Positions 36,796 to 46,780 are shown, numbered from the stretch's first letter. The stretch: DNA of 64,000 nt from Paraflavisolibacter caeni (GCF_025628885.1 NZ_JAOTIF010000001.1:682001-746000); one strand, 5' to 3'. Numbers and translations: made by a program. The notes: generated by a model from the letters alone, not told the origin.

Positions 36796-39408
36796 ATGGT
36801 AAAGAAATCTTTATACAGGAAGATATTATTCCCTGTAGCAATTGTTATTTCAAATTTATCTTTTCCCATTTCTTTTTGCTTTGCTGCAGATATTACATCT
36901 GCTGGCAATGGCAACTGGCAGACCTCAAGTACATGGATTGGTGGTGTAGTTCCTCAAAGTGGAGACAATGTCTTTATTCAACCAGGACATACCATTACCG
37001 TTTCTGTGACATCAGCAATTAATTCTATTACATTTTTAAATACGAGTTCTATTCAAGGACAGTTAACTGTGAGTCCAGGTGTTGTTTTAAATGTTACCAA
37101 AGGGATTTTGCTTCAAAATGCTGCAAGCAATAGCACTAATGCTACAATTCAAGGCGGAGGTAAGATATTTTGTGAATCCGTAAAAGTTGGGTCTATAATA
37201 AAAGATCCAATCCAAGTATGCTCTTCAACATTAACATCGACTATATCCGAATTAGAAATTTCAGGTGATCTTATAGTAAGAGCAGAAGTAAATGGTAATA
37301 ATCTGGGCCATTCTTTATTCTATATAAGTTCAGGTTCTGTTATGGTTAAAGGTACTGTCATTTTGGACGCAGATTCAGATGGAGGTAATAGACCAACGTC
37401 TTGTCTTAGTCTAAATGTTAGCCCGGGAACAGGTACACTTGATCTTGCTGGTGCAATTCCGTTCTCTATGCCTGGTTCTGGAATCGTTGCTCTATACTTA
37501 AATGGAAGTAGTTCCACAATTAAATATTCAAGGAATGGTGACCAAACAATTTATACAATGGATTATAAAAATTTAAGACTTTCAGGAGGAGGTATCAAAT
37601 CTGTATCAGGTATATTTAAAATTAATGGAACGCTTACAATTGATGATGGCGTTACTTTGAACCAGGCAACTGCTAGTATTACAATTCCAAACAACGGCTC
37701 TCTTGTTGTGAATGGTACCTTGGACTTTACTTCTCCGATTGGAGTAATAAAGCCGCAAGGAGGAATGACAAAATTGACTATGGGCCCAAATGGCTATATT
37801 AGAACAATTAATCATGGAGGCTTGGGTAGAAGTAGTGATGCCTCTTTTGAACGAATCAGCACTAATGTTGATTGGGATTTAAATAGCCTCAGTTCTAATG
37901 GCACGGTTGAATACTATCGAAGTACAGCACCAACTGATGGTCCGATTAATACTCAGATAGTAACTGATCTTGATTATAATAATTTGATTATTAGTGGCAC
38001 GATGCAGAAAAGCTGGATGCTTGGGCAAAACCATACAGTTAATGGCAATTTCACTATTTTAACTGGAGCCCCTTTATTATTAGCGGGTAAGTATGTCCTG
38101 AGTATTAAAGGTAATTGGTTCAATAATGGAGATCAATTTACCGCAGGATTTGGTACAATTTCCTTTAATGGAACTGCCCGTCAGAAAGTAGATGGTTCTT
38201 CTATAACTACGTTCAATAATTTGATCATTGACAATGAAAATGGTGTTGAATTGACCCAAAGCGCTAATGTTTATGAAGTCCTTACTTTGAATAAAGGCTT
38301 ATTAACGATTCCTGTTTCTAAAACATTAGCATTAACAAATTTCAGTTCAAAAGAAATATTAGGCAAGCCATTCAGTGCTACTAAGCATATTGTTACGCAA
38401 GTAAATAATAGTGGGCAAATGGGAATTTTGCATGTAATTAATATTCCAGCTAATACGAGTTATTTATTTCCAGTTGGTAATGGTACCTATTATTTACCAG
38501 CAACAATAATACCCTCCTCGAGTAATGATTTCGGGATCACTGTTTTTAAGGGTATTACCGCAAATGGAAAACCTGGATTCCCCCTGGAAGAAGCCCAAAG
38601 AAAGAATGTTGTCAATGTTGTTTGGGATGTAACAGGAACTAAAAATTTAGCGACAGATATAAGTTTGAGCTGGCCTAAAGGCCAGAATCTGGAAGGAACT
38701 AATGTCTTGACAGCTCTTGAAAATGGAACAGGGTTAGGTATTTCACATTTTACAAATGGAAATTGGGATGCTCCATCAGGTACTTTTGATGCTGTTAACT
38801 ACACGGCTACCAGAATGAATATTGCTACTTTTTCACCCTTTGCTGTTGGGATTGCCGGTTTTGATGTGTTGCCAGTTCATTTTTACAATGTAAGGGCCTC
38901 TAAGCAATCTTCCGGAGTGGAAGTGGAATTTACCAATCTAACAGAATCAGGCATTGCGTATTATGATATTGAGCGGTCAGTTGGTGGACAAATATTTTAT
39001 GCTGTGAAGAGAATAACTCCTGCTAAGAATGATAATGGTAGTGCATCTTATACATGGATAGATAATAATAATTTAGAAGGGAAGATTGTTTACAGAATTA
39101 AGGCAGTGGAAACTAGCGGTAAGTTTATATTTAGCGATTCTGTAAGCATTAGGTTAGAAGCTAAATATAGTGGTATGAATGTGTTTGCTAAGGATGGTCA
39201 GGTTTCTTTGCAGATTAGTGACTTGCCGGCTGGTAAATACATGTGTCGTATTTTGAATACAGCAGGACAGGTGGTAAGTGTTGAATACATTAACCATGGA
39301 GGAGGAGCTTTAACCCATTTAACATTAATAAACCTTGTTAAGACTGGAGTTTACATTTATTATATACAAGGTCCTGTGCAAATGCAGAAGAAATTCGTGA
39401 TGCAGTAA
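36796..39408 (+). CDS. Large secreted protein with T9SS C-terminal sorting domain
   Basis: An 870-aa protein. A signal peptide (about residues 10-30, ending FCFAA) is followed by SAGNGNWQTSSTWIGGVVP, the start of a G8-like beta-helix seen in Bacteroidota surface proteins. Repeated strand-turn units run to about residue 690. The last ~80 residues (from YSGMNVFAKDGQVSLQI, through LPAGKYMCRILNTAGQVV, to a final KKFVMQ) look like a type A C-terminal domain recognised by the type IX secretion system. It is likely exported and anchored at the cell surface. A PorT-like T9SS part is encoded at 14714. Confidence 0.8.
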   Translation: MVKKSLYRKILFPVAIVISNLSFPISFCFAADITSAGNGNWQTSSTWIGGVVPQSGDNVFIQPGHTITVSVTSAINSITFLNTSSIQGQLTVSPGVVLNVTKGILLQNAASNSTNATIQGGGKIFCESVKVGSIIKDPIQVCSSTLTSTISELEISGDLIVRAEVNGNNLGHSLFYISSGSVMVKGTVILDADSDGGNRPTSCLSLNVSPGTGTLDLAGAIPFSMPGSGIVALYLNGSSSTIKYSRNGDQTIYTMDYKNLRLSGGGIKSVSGIFKINGTLTIDDGVTLNQATASITIPNNGSLVVNGTLDFTSPIGVIKPQGGMTKLTMGPNGYIRTINHGGLGRSSDASFERISTNVDWDLNSLSSNGTVEYYRSTAPTDGPINTQIVTDLDYNNLIISGTMQKSWMLGQNHTVNGNFTILTGAPLLLAGKYVLSIKGNWFNNGDQFTAGFGTISFNGTARQKVDGSSITTFNNLIIDNENGVELTQSANVYEVLTLNKGLLTIPVSKTLALTNFSSKEILGKPFSATKHIVTQVNNSGQMGILHVINIPANTSYLFPVGNGTYYLPATIIPSSSNDFGITVFKGITANGKPGFPLEEAQRKNVVNVVWDVTGTKNLATDISLSWPKGQNLEGTNVLTALENGTGLGISHFTNGNWDAPSGTFDAVNYTATRMNIATFSPFAVGIAGFDVLPVHFYNVRASKQSSGVEVEFTNLTESGIAYYDIERSVGGQIFYAVKRITPAKNDNGSASYTWIDNNNLEGKIVYRIKAVETSGKFIFSDSVSIRLEAKYSGMNVFAKDGQVSLQISDLPAGKYMCRILNTAGQVVSVEYINHGGGALTHLTLINLVKTGVYIYYIQGPVQMQKKFVMQ

Positions 39409-39467
39409 AAATTGGCATTATTGTTAACAGCTGGTATCCAGTAATTTTGATGAGGATAGCTGTTAAA

Positions 39468-39509
39468 ACAATGATCCCGTTCAATTTGGAAGCTGAACGG
39501 GATCATTGT
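39468..39509. terminator. Bidirectional terminator between the T9SS cargo gene and sucC
   Basis: A perfect 16-base inverted repeat (39468-39483 and 39494-39509; ACAATGATCCCGTTCA on the left arm) with a 10-base loop separates two convergent genes. The T-run on either side is weak, but the stem is unusually long. Confidence 0.75.
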
Positions 39510-39532
39510 ATATTGTAATGATTACTTTTTAT

Positions 39533-40744
39533 TTAAGCTACAGCCTTGTTCACCAATTCTGCTGCTTCGCTGAGCAAGATGGCGCTCTGTACTTTCAGTC
39601 CGCTTTCGTCGATCAGCTTCTTGGCTTCTTCGGCGTTGGTACCTTGCAGACGTACAATGATAGGAATGTTGATGTTACCCATATTCTTGTAGGCATCAAT
39701 AACACCCTGAGCTACACGATCACAACGTACAATACCACCAAAGATGTTAATAAGGATGGCTTTTACTTTGGGATCTTTCATGATAATGCGAAATCCTGCT
39801 TCAACGGTCTGCGCGTTGGCAGTACCACCCACGTCCAGGAAGTTGGCCGGCTCACCACCGCTTAATTTGATCATGTCCATAGTGGCCATAGCCAAACCAG
39901 CACCGTTTACCATGCAACCTACGTTTCCATCCAGTTTTACAAAGTTCAGATTGTGCTTGCCTGCTTCTACTTCTGTAGGATCTTCTTCAGTGAGGTCGCG
40001 CAGAGCAGACAGGTCCGAGTGACGCATCAATGCATTGTCATCCAGGTTCATCTTGCAGTCTACAGCAACAATTTTATTGTCAGCTGCTTTAAACAGCGGG
40101 TTGATTTCCAGCATGCTGCAATCCAATCCTACATATGCATTGTAGAGGTTGGTTACAAATTTGGTCATGTTCTTAAAGGCCTCGCCATGGAGTCCTAAGT
40201 TGAAGGCAATTTTGCGAGCCTGGAAACCTTGTAGGCCGCCACCAGGGTGTACCCACTCTTTGTATATTTTTTCAGGCGTATGGTGCGCTACTTCTTCGAT
40301 GTCCATACCCCCTTCGGTGCTGTACATAATCACATTCTGGCCTTTAGCACGATCCAGCAGGATAGAAAGATAAAATTCTTTCCGCTCGGTTGGCCCTTCA
40401 TAATACATATCCTGGGCTACCAGGATCTTGTTCACTACTTTTCCAGCTTCTCCGGTTTGAATGGTAACCAGTGTACCTCCCAGGATCTTTTGAGCGGTAT
40501 CGCTTACTTCATCCAGTGATTTTACCACTTTTACGCCATGTACGCCGGTTTCGCGTACTTTACCTTTACCGCGGCCACCAGCATGGATCTGGGCTTTTAC
40601 CACGGCAAAGTTGCTGCCGTATTGAGTTTTGATTTGACGGTAAGCTTCTTCGGCTTCGTGTGGGGTGCTACAGGCATATCCTTCCTGTACGGGGACATTA
40701 AATTTTTTTAGCAGTTCTTTCGCCTGATATTCATGCAAGTTCAT
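39533..40744 (-). CDS. sucC: Succinyl-CoA synthetase (ADP-forming) beta subunit
   Basis: A 403-aa protein with an ATP-grasp N-terminus ([18 protein letters not shown], typical of SucC), [15 protein letters not shown], the Mg/ATP residues around LEINPLF and the ligase domain with [13 protein letters not shown]. It forms the SucCD complex that makes ATP in the citric-acid cycle. The alpha subunit gene is not next to it. An exact TAnnTTTG -7 box is at 40762-40769, 18 bases upstream of the ATG. Confidence 0.95.
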   Translation of the reverse strand: MNLHEYQAKELLKKFNVPVQEGYACSTPHEAEEAYRQIKTQYGSNFAVVKAQIHAGGRGKGKVRETGVHGVKVVKSLDEVSDTAQKILGGTLVTIQTGEAGKVVNKILVAQDMYYEGPTERKEFYLSILLDRAKGQNVIMYSTEGGMDIEEVAHHTPEKIYKEWVHPGGGLQGFQARKIAFNLGLHGEAFKNMTKFVTNLYNAYVGLDCSMLEINPLFKAADNKIVAVDCKMNLDDNALMRHSDLSALRDLTEEDPTEVEAGKHNLNFVKLDGNVGCMVNGAGLAMATMDMIKLSGGEPANFLDVGGTANAQTVEAGFRIIMKDPKVKAILINIFGGIVRCDRVAQGVIDAYKNMGNINIPIIVRLQGTNAEEAKKLIDESGLKVQSAILLSEAAELVNKAVA

Positions 40745-40761
40745 GACCTAAAAATTTTGCG

Positions 40762-40769
40762 CAAAGATA
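40762..40769 (-). promoter_or_regulatory. Consensus -7 box TATCTTTG of sucC
   Basis: Read on the minus strand, TATCTTTG fits the Bacteroidota -7 consensus TAnnTTTG exactly and is 17 bases from the sucC start codon, giving a leader of about ten bases. A clear TTTG at -33 is not visible. Confidence 0.6.
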
Positions 40770-40972
40770 GGGGTGAGTAAAAGAGTTTCTAGTCTTTTGT
40801 TTTGTTTTTACGGCATTTTGGTGCCATTTTATGGAATTTCTTATAAATAAAAATAAATTTAATATTATTTATATGCCCATACAAGATGAAGGTAGCTAAA
40901 AATAAACAAGAAAAACATTAGTTCTTATACTTCGATCCTTCATTTTTAATCCAAGCCGCTGTCTATCCTTAC

Positions 40973-41824
40973 CTACACCTGCTCATTCTCATCAGGCGGA
41001 ATCAAAGGCTCCTCGTTATTGATGATTTCCTGCATATCTCGGTTGTTGGGAATATGACCAGTTTCTTCCAGCATCCGCATGTCTTTGGCGTCTTTTAGAA
41101 ATTCAGATGCAAAGATGAAGTTGTTGAGACGTTCATTTTTACTGAAAATGATCTCCTTTTTATTGCCTTCCCACTCTTTACGGCCTTGGTACATATAAAT
41201 GATATTGTCACCAATTTCCATTACGCTATTCATATCATGCGTATTGATGACTGTTGTAATATTATATTCCTTGGTGATATCGTCAATAAGTTTATCAATA
41301 AGTCCAGATGTTTGGGGGTCCAGGCCGGAGTTGGGTTCATCTACAAATAAATATTTTGGGTTCAGCACAATAGCGCGGGCGATACCCACCCGCTTCATCA
41401 TGCCACCTGATAATTCTGCCGGGAACTTTTTGTTGCTGCCTTTTAGGTTTACCCTTTCCAAAACTTCATTTACCCTTTCCAGTTTTTTCTTGTGGCTGTC
41501 GTTTGTAAACATTTTCAGGGGGAAGATGATGTTGTCTTCAACAGTCATGCTGCTGAAGAGGGCAGAGCCCTGGAAGAGCATACCAATCTCTTTGCGGATC
41601 TCTTTTTTCTGTTCAATGGTCATTTGGGTGAAGTTCTGGCCATCGTATAGAATGTCACCCTTATCGGGCCGGAATAAGCCTACGAGGCACTTCATAAAAA
41701 CAGTTTTCCCACTACCACTTGATCCGATAATCAGGTTACATTGCCCTGGTTCCATTTTCCAGCTAACGTCTTCTAAAACTGTCTTCTCTTCAAAGCTCTT
41801 CTTTAGGTTTTTTACTTCGATCAT
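40973..41824 (-). CDS. mlaF: Mla-type ABC transporter ATPase (MlaF-like)
   Basis: A 283-aa ABC ATPase with Walker A GSSGSGKTVFMK (about residues 34-45), signature LSGGMMKRVGIARA, Walker B YLFVDEPNSGLDP and an INTHDMNS H-loop. The SGGMMKR form and the NSGLDP after Walker B are typical of MlaF, the lipid-trafficking ATPase. Its ATG overlaps the stop of the transglutaminase-like gene by four bases. The C-terminal tail of about 30 residues is acidic and Pro-rich. The MCE-domain subunit MlaD is not in the window. Confidence 0.85.
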   Translation of the reverse strand: MIEVKNLKKSFEEKTVLEDVSWKMEPGQCNLIIGSSGSGKTVFMKCLVGLFRPDKGDILYDGQNFTQMTIEQKKEIRKEIGMLFQGSALFSSMTVEDNIIFPLKMFTNDSHKKKLERVNEVLERVNLKGSNKKFPAELSGGMMKRVGIARAIVLNPKYLFVDEPNSGLDPQTSGLIDKLIDDITKEYNITTVINTHDMNSVMEIGDNIIYMYQGRKEWEGNKKEIIFSKNERLNNFIFASEFLKDAKDMRMLEETGHIPNNRDMQEIINNEEPLIPPDENEQV

Positions 41825-42747
41825 ATATAAAACAATGTTTTTAGTAAATAGATGAGGCTTAATAACCAGGCAAATACAAATATTAATTTTACAAAAAATA
41901 ATAAATTAGTTGATTGATTTTCACTAAAAATCTCGTACCAATACATGGGAAAGAAGTAGCGTTTGATTTTTTCTGTTGATTTATAAGCCTTTTTTAAATT
42001 TATGTGATGGTAAAAATAATACTGATCATTATCTTTAAAATAGGTAGTTACAAATGAATTGTTCTTATCCAACAGGCTTTTTCCTATTTTATTATTTGTT
42101 GAACTGACTAACGAAATTTCCTGAAATGAGTTTACTTTATTATGAAAGTCAACAAAATTTAAATATCCATTCTGTCTGGTTTCAGATATCAAAATATTAT
42201 TAGTTATATCTACCATTACCCACTTACCCAATTCTGGTATAAAACATTCGTTTATCGTATGATGATTTCCAGGATGAAAGATTTCAATATAGCGAGTTGC
42301 AATGTTTTGCGACCAGCAAAAAGTAAGCATCATTGAAGCATATTGTCCGCACCAGAGTTCTTCTTTTCTATTTTGTTTTAAAAACCTGTAAAGTGGTATT
42401 GCTGATAAATACAGTGAATTCTTGGTAGGCATTCCTGTTTGTGCATGGAATTCATTGTAAATAAAATTCCCAATCGTTAAAACTTTTTCTATTGTAGAGG
42501 TTTTTTTCTTTATTTCGGTATTCTTCTGTAAAATGTTGTCTGCCTCCTTAATTTCTTTTTTATCTAGGTTTTCATAGAATTCTTTCCATTTGTTTGAGCC
42601 TGTAGAATCATACGGCATATACAATGAATTGTAATTGATATATGCCTTATACTGGAAATAGTCCCTGTAATAGAAAATAATGAGGTTCAACACAGACAAA
42701 ATGCCGAAGATCAATAGTGCATTATTCCGAATAATTGTTTTTTTCAT
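41821..42747 (-). CDS. Membrane-anchored transglutaminase-like protein inserted between mlaE and mlaF
   Basis: A 308-aa protein with two membrane helices, near the N-terminus (about 10-27) and near the C-terminus (about 285-305). The central part has the transglutaminase-like triad: Cys133 in EELWCGQYASMM, His162/163 in GNHHTINEC and Asp180 in KWVMVDIT. This fold includes peptidases and amidases as well as true transglutaminases. The gene is AT-richer than its neighbours and rich in Lys, Asn and Ile codons. It sits two bases after mlaE and overlaps mlaF by four, so it is coupled to both. Confidence 0.72.
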   Translation of the reverse strand: MKKTIIRNNALLIFGILSVLNLIIFYYRDYFQYKAYINYNSLYMPYDSTGSNKWKEFYENLDKKEIKEADNILQKNTEIKKKTSTIEKVLTIGNFIYNEFHAQTGMPTKNSLYLSAIPLYRFLKQNRKEELWCGQYASMMLTFCWSQNIATRYIEIFHPGNHHTINECFIPELGKWVMVDITNNILISETRQNGYLNFVDFHNKVNSFQEISLVSSTNNKIGKSLLDKNNSFVTTYFKDNDQYYFYHHINLKKAYKSTEKIKRYFFPMYWYEIFSENQSTNLLFFVKLIFVFAWLLSLIYLLKTLFYI

Positions 42748-42749
42748 TA

Positions 42750-43487
42750 TTATAATAATAAAGCCGCCAATATATAATCGGCAAACAGTATGGCTATACA
42801 GCTTACAACGACCGCTTTGGTGCTGGCGCGACCAATTTCCAGGGCACCGCCCTTTACGTGATAGCCAAAATAGGCCGGTATGCTGGAAATGATAAATGCA
42901 AAGGTGTAGGCTTTTGCCATGGCAAAGAAAACATTATAAGGTATAAAGTCCGCGAAAAGTCCTTTATCGTATGTAGTCCCTGAGAGGATACCCGCTGCGG
43001 AGCCAGCCAGTCGTCCACCCCAAATACCCAGTGCCATAGAAATGATCACCAGCATAGGGATCACCACCAGGGCTCCTAAGATTTTAGGCAAAACCAGGTA
43101 GGCTTTTGTGTTGATACCCATAATCTCGAGGGCATCAATTTGTTCTGAAACCCTCATATTCCCCAGTTCTCCGGCAATCTTGCTGCCCACTACGCCTGCC
43201 AGTACAATGGATACTAGAGTAGGGGAGAATTCTAGTATAACAGTATCTCTTACGATGGTGGAAATGGTAGAAAGGGGAATAAGTGGGCTTACCAGCTGAT
43301 AGGCTGTCTGAACCGTGGATACAGCGCCCATGAAAATGGAGATGATCGCTACAATACCCAAAGAGCCAATGCCGATTTCGGCACATTGGTGCATAAATTC
43401 TTTCCAGTACATTTTCCAGTTTTCCGGTTTGGAAAACATACCTTTTAACATCAGGATATACTTGCCAACTTCACTTAGAAAGTTCAT
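42750..43487 (-). CDS. mlaE: Mla-type ABC transporter permease (MlaE-like)
   Basis: A 245-aa permease of the MlaE/Ttg2B family with five or six membrane helices. Typical blocks are GSLGIVAIISIFMGAV, FSPTLVSIVLAGVVGSKIAGELG, MRVSEQIDALEIMG and GGALEIGRAST near the end. These permeases work with MlaF and an MCE protein to move phospholipids between the membranes. It starts 30 bases after maeB ends on the same strand and precedes the transglutaminase-like gene by two bases. Confidence 0.88.
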   Translation of the reverse strand: MNFLSEVGKYILMLKGMFSKPENWKMYWKEFMHQCAEIGIGSLGIVAIISIFMGAVSTVQTAYQLVSPLIPLSTISTIVRDTVILEFSPTLVSIVLAGVVGSKIAGELGNMRVSEQIDALEIMGINTKAYLVLPKILGALVVIPMLVIISMALGIWGGRLAGSAAGILSGTTYDKGLFADFIPYNVFFAMAKAYTFAFIISSIPAYFGYHVKGGALEIGRASTKAVVVSCIAILFADYILAALLL

Positions 43488-43517
43488 AGTTATTTAAGAT
43501 TAGTAATTCATTCATGA

Positions 43518-45863
43518 TCACATTGCCTGTTGCCTGTTCCGTTTCAATCGCTTCCACCAGGGTGAGCGGTTAATGGCTTCCTGGGTAGCTGTTTGGTTTT
43601 TTGTTTGTGCATCTGTGACGGCAATGATACCCATATTTACAATATTTCGGACAGAGCTGCCTAGTTGCAGTATATGCACTGGCTTATTCAGTCCTAACAA
43701 AATGGGGCCAATGGCGTCAGCCGCACCTAGCTCTTTTAATAAATTGTATGCAATGTTTCCAGATGCAAGGTTAGGAAAGATCATTGTATTGACATCCTTA
43801 TCCACCAATTCACTGAAAGGATAGTTTTCTCTCATAAGTTCTTTGTTCAAAGCCGTACTTGCCTGCATTTCGCCGTCTACGATCAATGTAGGCATACGTT
43901 CTTTTACAATTTTCCTTGCATTGGCCACTAATTCTGCTTCCGGTGAATTGCTGCTGCCAAAGTTAGAATAGCTCAGCATGGCTATGCGTGGAATGATATT
44001 AAAGTTGCGCACTTCTCTAGCTGTCAACAATGTGATCTCTGCCAATTCTTCTGCTGTAGGATTAAAGTTTACTGTTGTGTCAGCTAAAAAAAGTGGTCCT
44101 TTCTTGGTAAGCATCAGGTACATGCCTGCAATCTTTTTTACGCCTTCATCCGTACCAATCACCTGAAGTGCAGGACGAATGGTGTCTGGATAATTTTTTG
44201 TCAGGCCGGAAATCATAGCATCAGCATCACCCATTTCTACCATCATGCAGCCGAAGTAGTTTCGGTCTTTCATGATCTTTTTAGCCTCATAATAATTAAA
44301 GCCCTTACGTTGCCGCTTTTGAAAGAATACTTCAGAATAGGCATTGCGTTTTTCTTCCATGGCATCGCTTCGCGGGTCAAAGATAGGAAGCCCTTCGAGG
44401 TCTATACCATTGGCTTGTGCAATAGTTTGTATTTTGGTTTCGTCGCCTAACAAGATGGGGTATCCAATGCCTTCATCAATGATGATTTGCGCAGCTTTCA
44501 GGATCTTGGCGTTATCCGCTTCGGCAAACACAATTCTTTTGGGGTCTCTTCTTGCCTTGTTGCCTAATATGCCCATAACCTGGCTATCGAGGCCTAACCT
44601 GCGGTTCAAATCGGCTCGGTATTTCTCCCAATCATTAATTGGTTGCTGGGCAACACCACTATCCATGGCAGCTTTGGCAACCGCCGGAGCCACAGTCGCT
44701 AATAAACGAGGGTCTAGTGGCTTGGGGATAATATAATCAGGACCAAAAGTGATGGTTTTAGTATTATAGGCAAGGTTTACAATATCCGGCACTGGCGATT
44801 GGGCCATCTCGGCGAGAGCCTTTACAGCAGCCAGTTTCATTGGTTCATTAATCTGTGTAGCCCGTACATCCAGTGCACCGCGGAAGATATAGGGGAAGCC
44901 TAATACATTATTTACCTGGTTAGGGTAATCACTCCGGCCAGTTGCCATAATGATATCGTTACGGGCTGAAGTAGCGTCGTGCCAGCTTATCTCCGGGTCA
45001 GGGTTGGCCATTGCAAACACAATAGGGTTTTTGGCCATGCCTTTGATCATATCTGCAGTTACTACATTTCCTACACTCAGGCCCAAAAATACATCTGCGT
45101 TTTTCAATGCAGTGTTCAGCGTAAGTTCGGCACTTGCATTTGCAAATTTGAGTTTAAACGCTTCCAGGTCGGTGCGGCCACGATGTAAGGGACCTTTAAT
45201 ATCAAATACATAAAAGTTTTCGGGCAATGCACCTAAGGAAACATAAAGTTCCATACAAGCCATTGCCGCAGCTCCGGCTCCATTCACTACAAAGCAGACT
45301 TTGTCTATTTTCTTCTTTTGCAGTTGCAGGGCATTCAATAATGCAGCTGCACTGATGATGGCTGTACCGTGCTGGTCGTCATGCATTACGGGGATTGTCA
45401 ATTGTTCCCGCAAGGATTTTTCAATTACAAAACATTCGGGCGCCTTGATATCTTCCAGATTAATGCCCCCAAAAGTCGGCTCCAGCGCTTTTACGATCTG
45501 TATAAATTTTTCAGGATCTTTTTCGTTGATCTCAATGTCAAACACGTCAATGTCTGCAAAAATTTTAAACAATACACCCTTTCCTTCCATTACCGGTTTA
45601 CTTGCTTCAGGGCCAATATCCCCCAGCCCCAGGACTGCCGTACCATTACTGATCACGGCTACCAGGTTGCTTTTTGCAGTGTATTTATAAACGGATTCTT
45701 TATTTGCGGCAATTTCTTTACACGGCTCTGCCACTCCTGGCGAGTAAGCTAAAGAAAGATCGCGTTGGGTTTTCGCTTCCTTTGTAGGCACTACTTCAAT
45801 TTTACCAGGACGGTCTTTAGCGTGGTACCTCAGTGCTTCTTGTTTTCTTAAATTGTTTTGCAT
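43518..45863 (-). CDS. maeB: NADP-dependent malic enzyme with C-terminal phosphotransacetylase-like domain
   Basis: A 781-aa two-domain protein of MaeB type. The N-terminal malic enzyme (to about residue 420) has RDLSLAYSPGVAEPC, LGDIGPEASKPVMEGK, MHDDQHGTAI and the nucleotide fold VVNGAGAAAMACM. The C-terminal third, with FAEADNAKILKAAQ, resembles phosphate acetyltransferase; in MaeB this part is regulatory (acetyl-CoA sensing). It converts malate to pyruvate and NADPH. It is the first gene of a minus-strand set with mlaE, the transglutaminase-like gene and mlaF. Confidence 0.94.
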   Translation of the reverse strand: MQNNLRKQEALRYHAKDRPGKIEVVPTKEAKTQRDLSLAYSPGVAEPCKEIAANKESVYKYTAKSNLVAVISNGTAVLGLGDIGPEASKPVMEGKGVLFKIFADIDVFDIEINEKDPEKFIQIVKALEPTFGGINLEDIKAPECFVIEKSLREQLTIPVMHDDQHGTAIISAAALLNALQLQKKKIDKVCFVVNGAGAAAMACMELYVSLGALPENFYVFDIKGPLHRGRTDLEAFKLKFANASAELTLNTALKNADVFLGLSVGNVVTADMIKGMAKNPIVFAMANPDPEISWHDATSARNDIIMATGRSDYPNQVNNVLGFPYIFRGALDVRATQINEPMKLAAVKALAEMAQSPVPDIVNLAYNTKTITFGPDYIIPKPLDPRLLATVAPAVAKAAMDSGVAQQPINDWEKYRADLNRRLGLDSQVMGILGNKARRDPKRIVFAEADNAKILKAAQIIIDEGIGYPILLGDETKIQTIAQANGIDLEGLPIFDPRSDAMEEKRNAYSEVFFQKRQRKGFNYYEAKKIMKDRNYFGCMMVEMGDADAMISGLTKNYPDTIRPALQVIGTDEGVKKIAGMYLMLTKKGPLFLADTTVNFNPTAEELAEITLLTAREVRNFNIIPRIAMLSYSNFGSSNSPEAELVANARKIVKERMPTLIVDGEMQASTALNKELMRENYPFSELVDKDVNTMIFPNLASGNIAYNLLKELGAADAIGPILLGLNKPVHILQLGSSVRNIVNMGIIAVTDAQTKNQTATQEAINRSPWWKRLKRNRQQAM

Positions 45864-46036
45864 ATAATATTGGTTAGAAATAAATGAGACATCTGCTCAA
45901 ATCATTTCCCGTTTTAATGGCAGCTCGAATTTTAGCGCAAAATACAAACAGATTTCTGCAGCGAAAGATAAAACGTTTACGGGCACATTATGCAGCCATG
46001 GCATGTGTTTTGAAATAGTACATAAAACCCATTATT

Positions 46037-46696
46037 ATGGCAGAAAAGAAAACAACTAGCCAGAAACGCTCTACGACAGCAGGGCGCTCAGGTCAGTCGC
46101 AATCGACGAAAACATCAAGTTCAAGGAGTTCTTCAATCGGACGCTCCGGCAGTTCTAGTGCACGCTCCGGCAGTTCAAGCGGCCGTACTTCCAGTTCAAC
46201 TTCAGGTGGCCGTTCTGCTGCATCAAGCGGACGTACTACAACTTCAAAAAGCAGCACGGGCACCAGACGTACAACCGGTGGTACCCCAAGTGAAAAAAGT
46301 ACAAGAAGTGAATCCACCAGCAGGGGTACAAGTTCAAAACTCGGAACCAAATCTTTAGCATCATCAAACAGGGGAAGTACCAGCAGAAACATTACATCAA
46401 AAACTTCTTCAACATCAGGACGGAGTTCCAGTGGCTCATCTGCAAGGGGCGCTTCTTCAAATGAAAGAAGTACAATAGCAGGAAGAGCAGGTTCTTCAAG
46501 CAGTAAAGCTTCATCAAGCGGCAGTAAAACATCTGCTTCAAACATGAGAGGCTCTTCAACCGGAAAAGGAAATATGCCAGGAAGTTCATCCTCAAGGAGT
46601 TCAACTTCAAGAAGTACTTCTTCCGGACGCAGTTCCTCTTCCAACAGAAGTTCTTCTTCAGGAAAGAACTCTGGTTCTAGAGGAAGGAATATGTAA
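46037..46696 (+). CDS. Ser/Arg/Gly/Thr-rich disordered basic protein
   Basis: A 219-aa low-complexity protein with about 85 Ser (39 percent by hand count), many Gly, Arg and Thr, and few acidic residues. I see no aromatic residue, Cys, His, Val or Asp. Repeating SSGR, RSGSSS and SSS words dominate. There is no signal peptide, so it is cytoplasmic and disordered; a nucleic-acid-binding or condensate role is possible but unproven. A hairpin terminator follows at 46733. I do not recognise a named family. Confidence 0.6.
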   Translation: MAEKKTTSQKRSTTAGRSGQSQSTKTSSSRSSSIGRSGSSSARSGSSSGRTSSSTSGGRSAASSGRTTTSKSSTGTRRTTGGTPSEKSTRSESTSRGTSSKLGTKSLASSNRGSTSRNITSKTSSTSGRSSSGSSARGASSNERSTIAGRAGSSSSKASSSGSKTSASNMRGSSTGKGNMPGSSSSRSSTSRSTSSGRSSSSNRSSSSGKNSGSRGRNM

Positions 46697-46732
46697 TATT
46701 TAGTTTATAGTTGATGATTGAACTGACCATTA

Positions 46733-46780
46733 AAACCACTTTCCTGGTTTGCACTTACCGGATCAGGAAAGTGGTTTCTT
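46733..46780. terminator. Bidirectional terminator between the Ser-rich gene and the M20 hydrolase gene
   Basis: A 14-base inverted repeat, AAACCACTTTCCTG (46733-46746) and its reverse complement (46764-46777), with a 17-base loop, between convergent genes. Confidence 0.7.

Noticed and set aside
41199-41855. A 218-codon open frame on the plus strand opposite mlaF
   Set aside because: It lies entirely antisense to a gene with clear ABC motifs and has no recognisable domain.
46093-46644. A 183-codon open frame on the minus strand opposite the Ser-rich gene, rich in Glu, Leu, Val and Pro
   Set aside because: Its composition is the direct complement of the Ser/Arg/Gly codon repeats on the plus strand. 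It has no start context or known domain, so it is a shadow.
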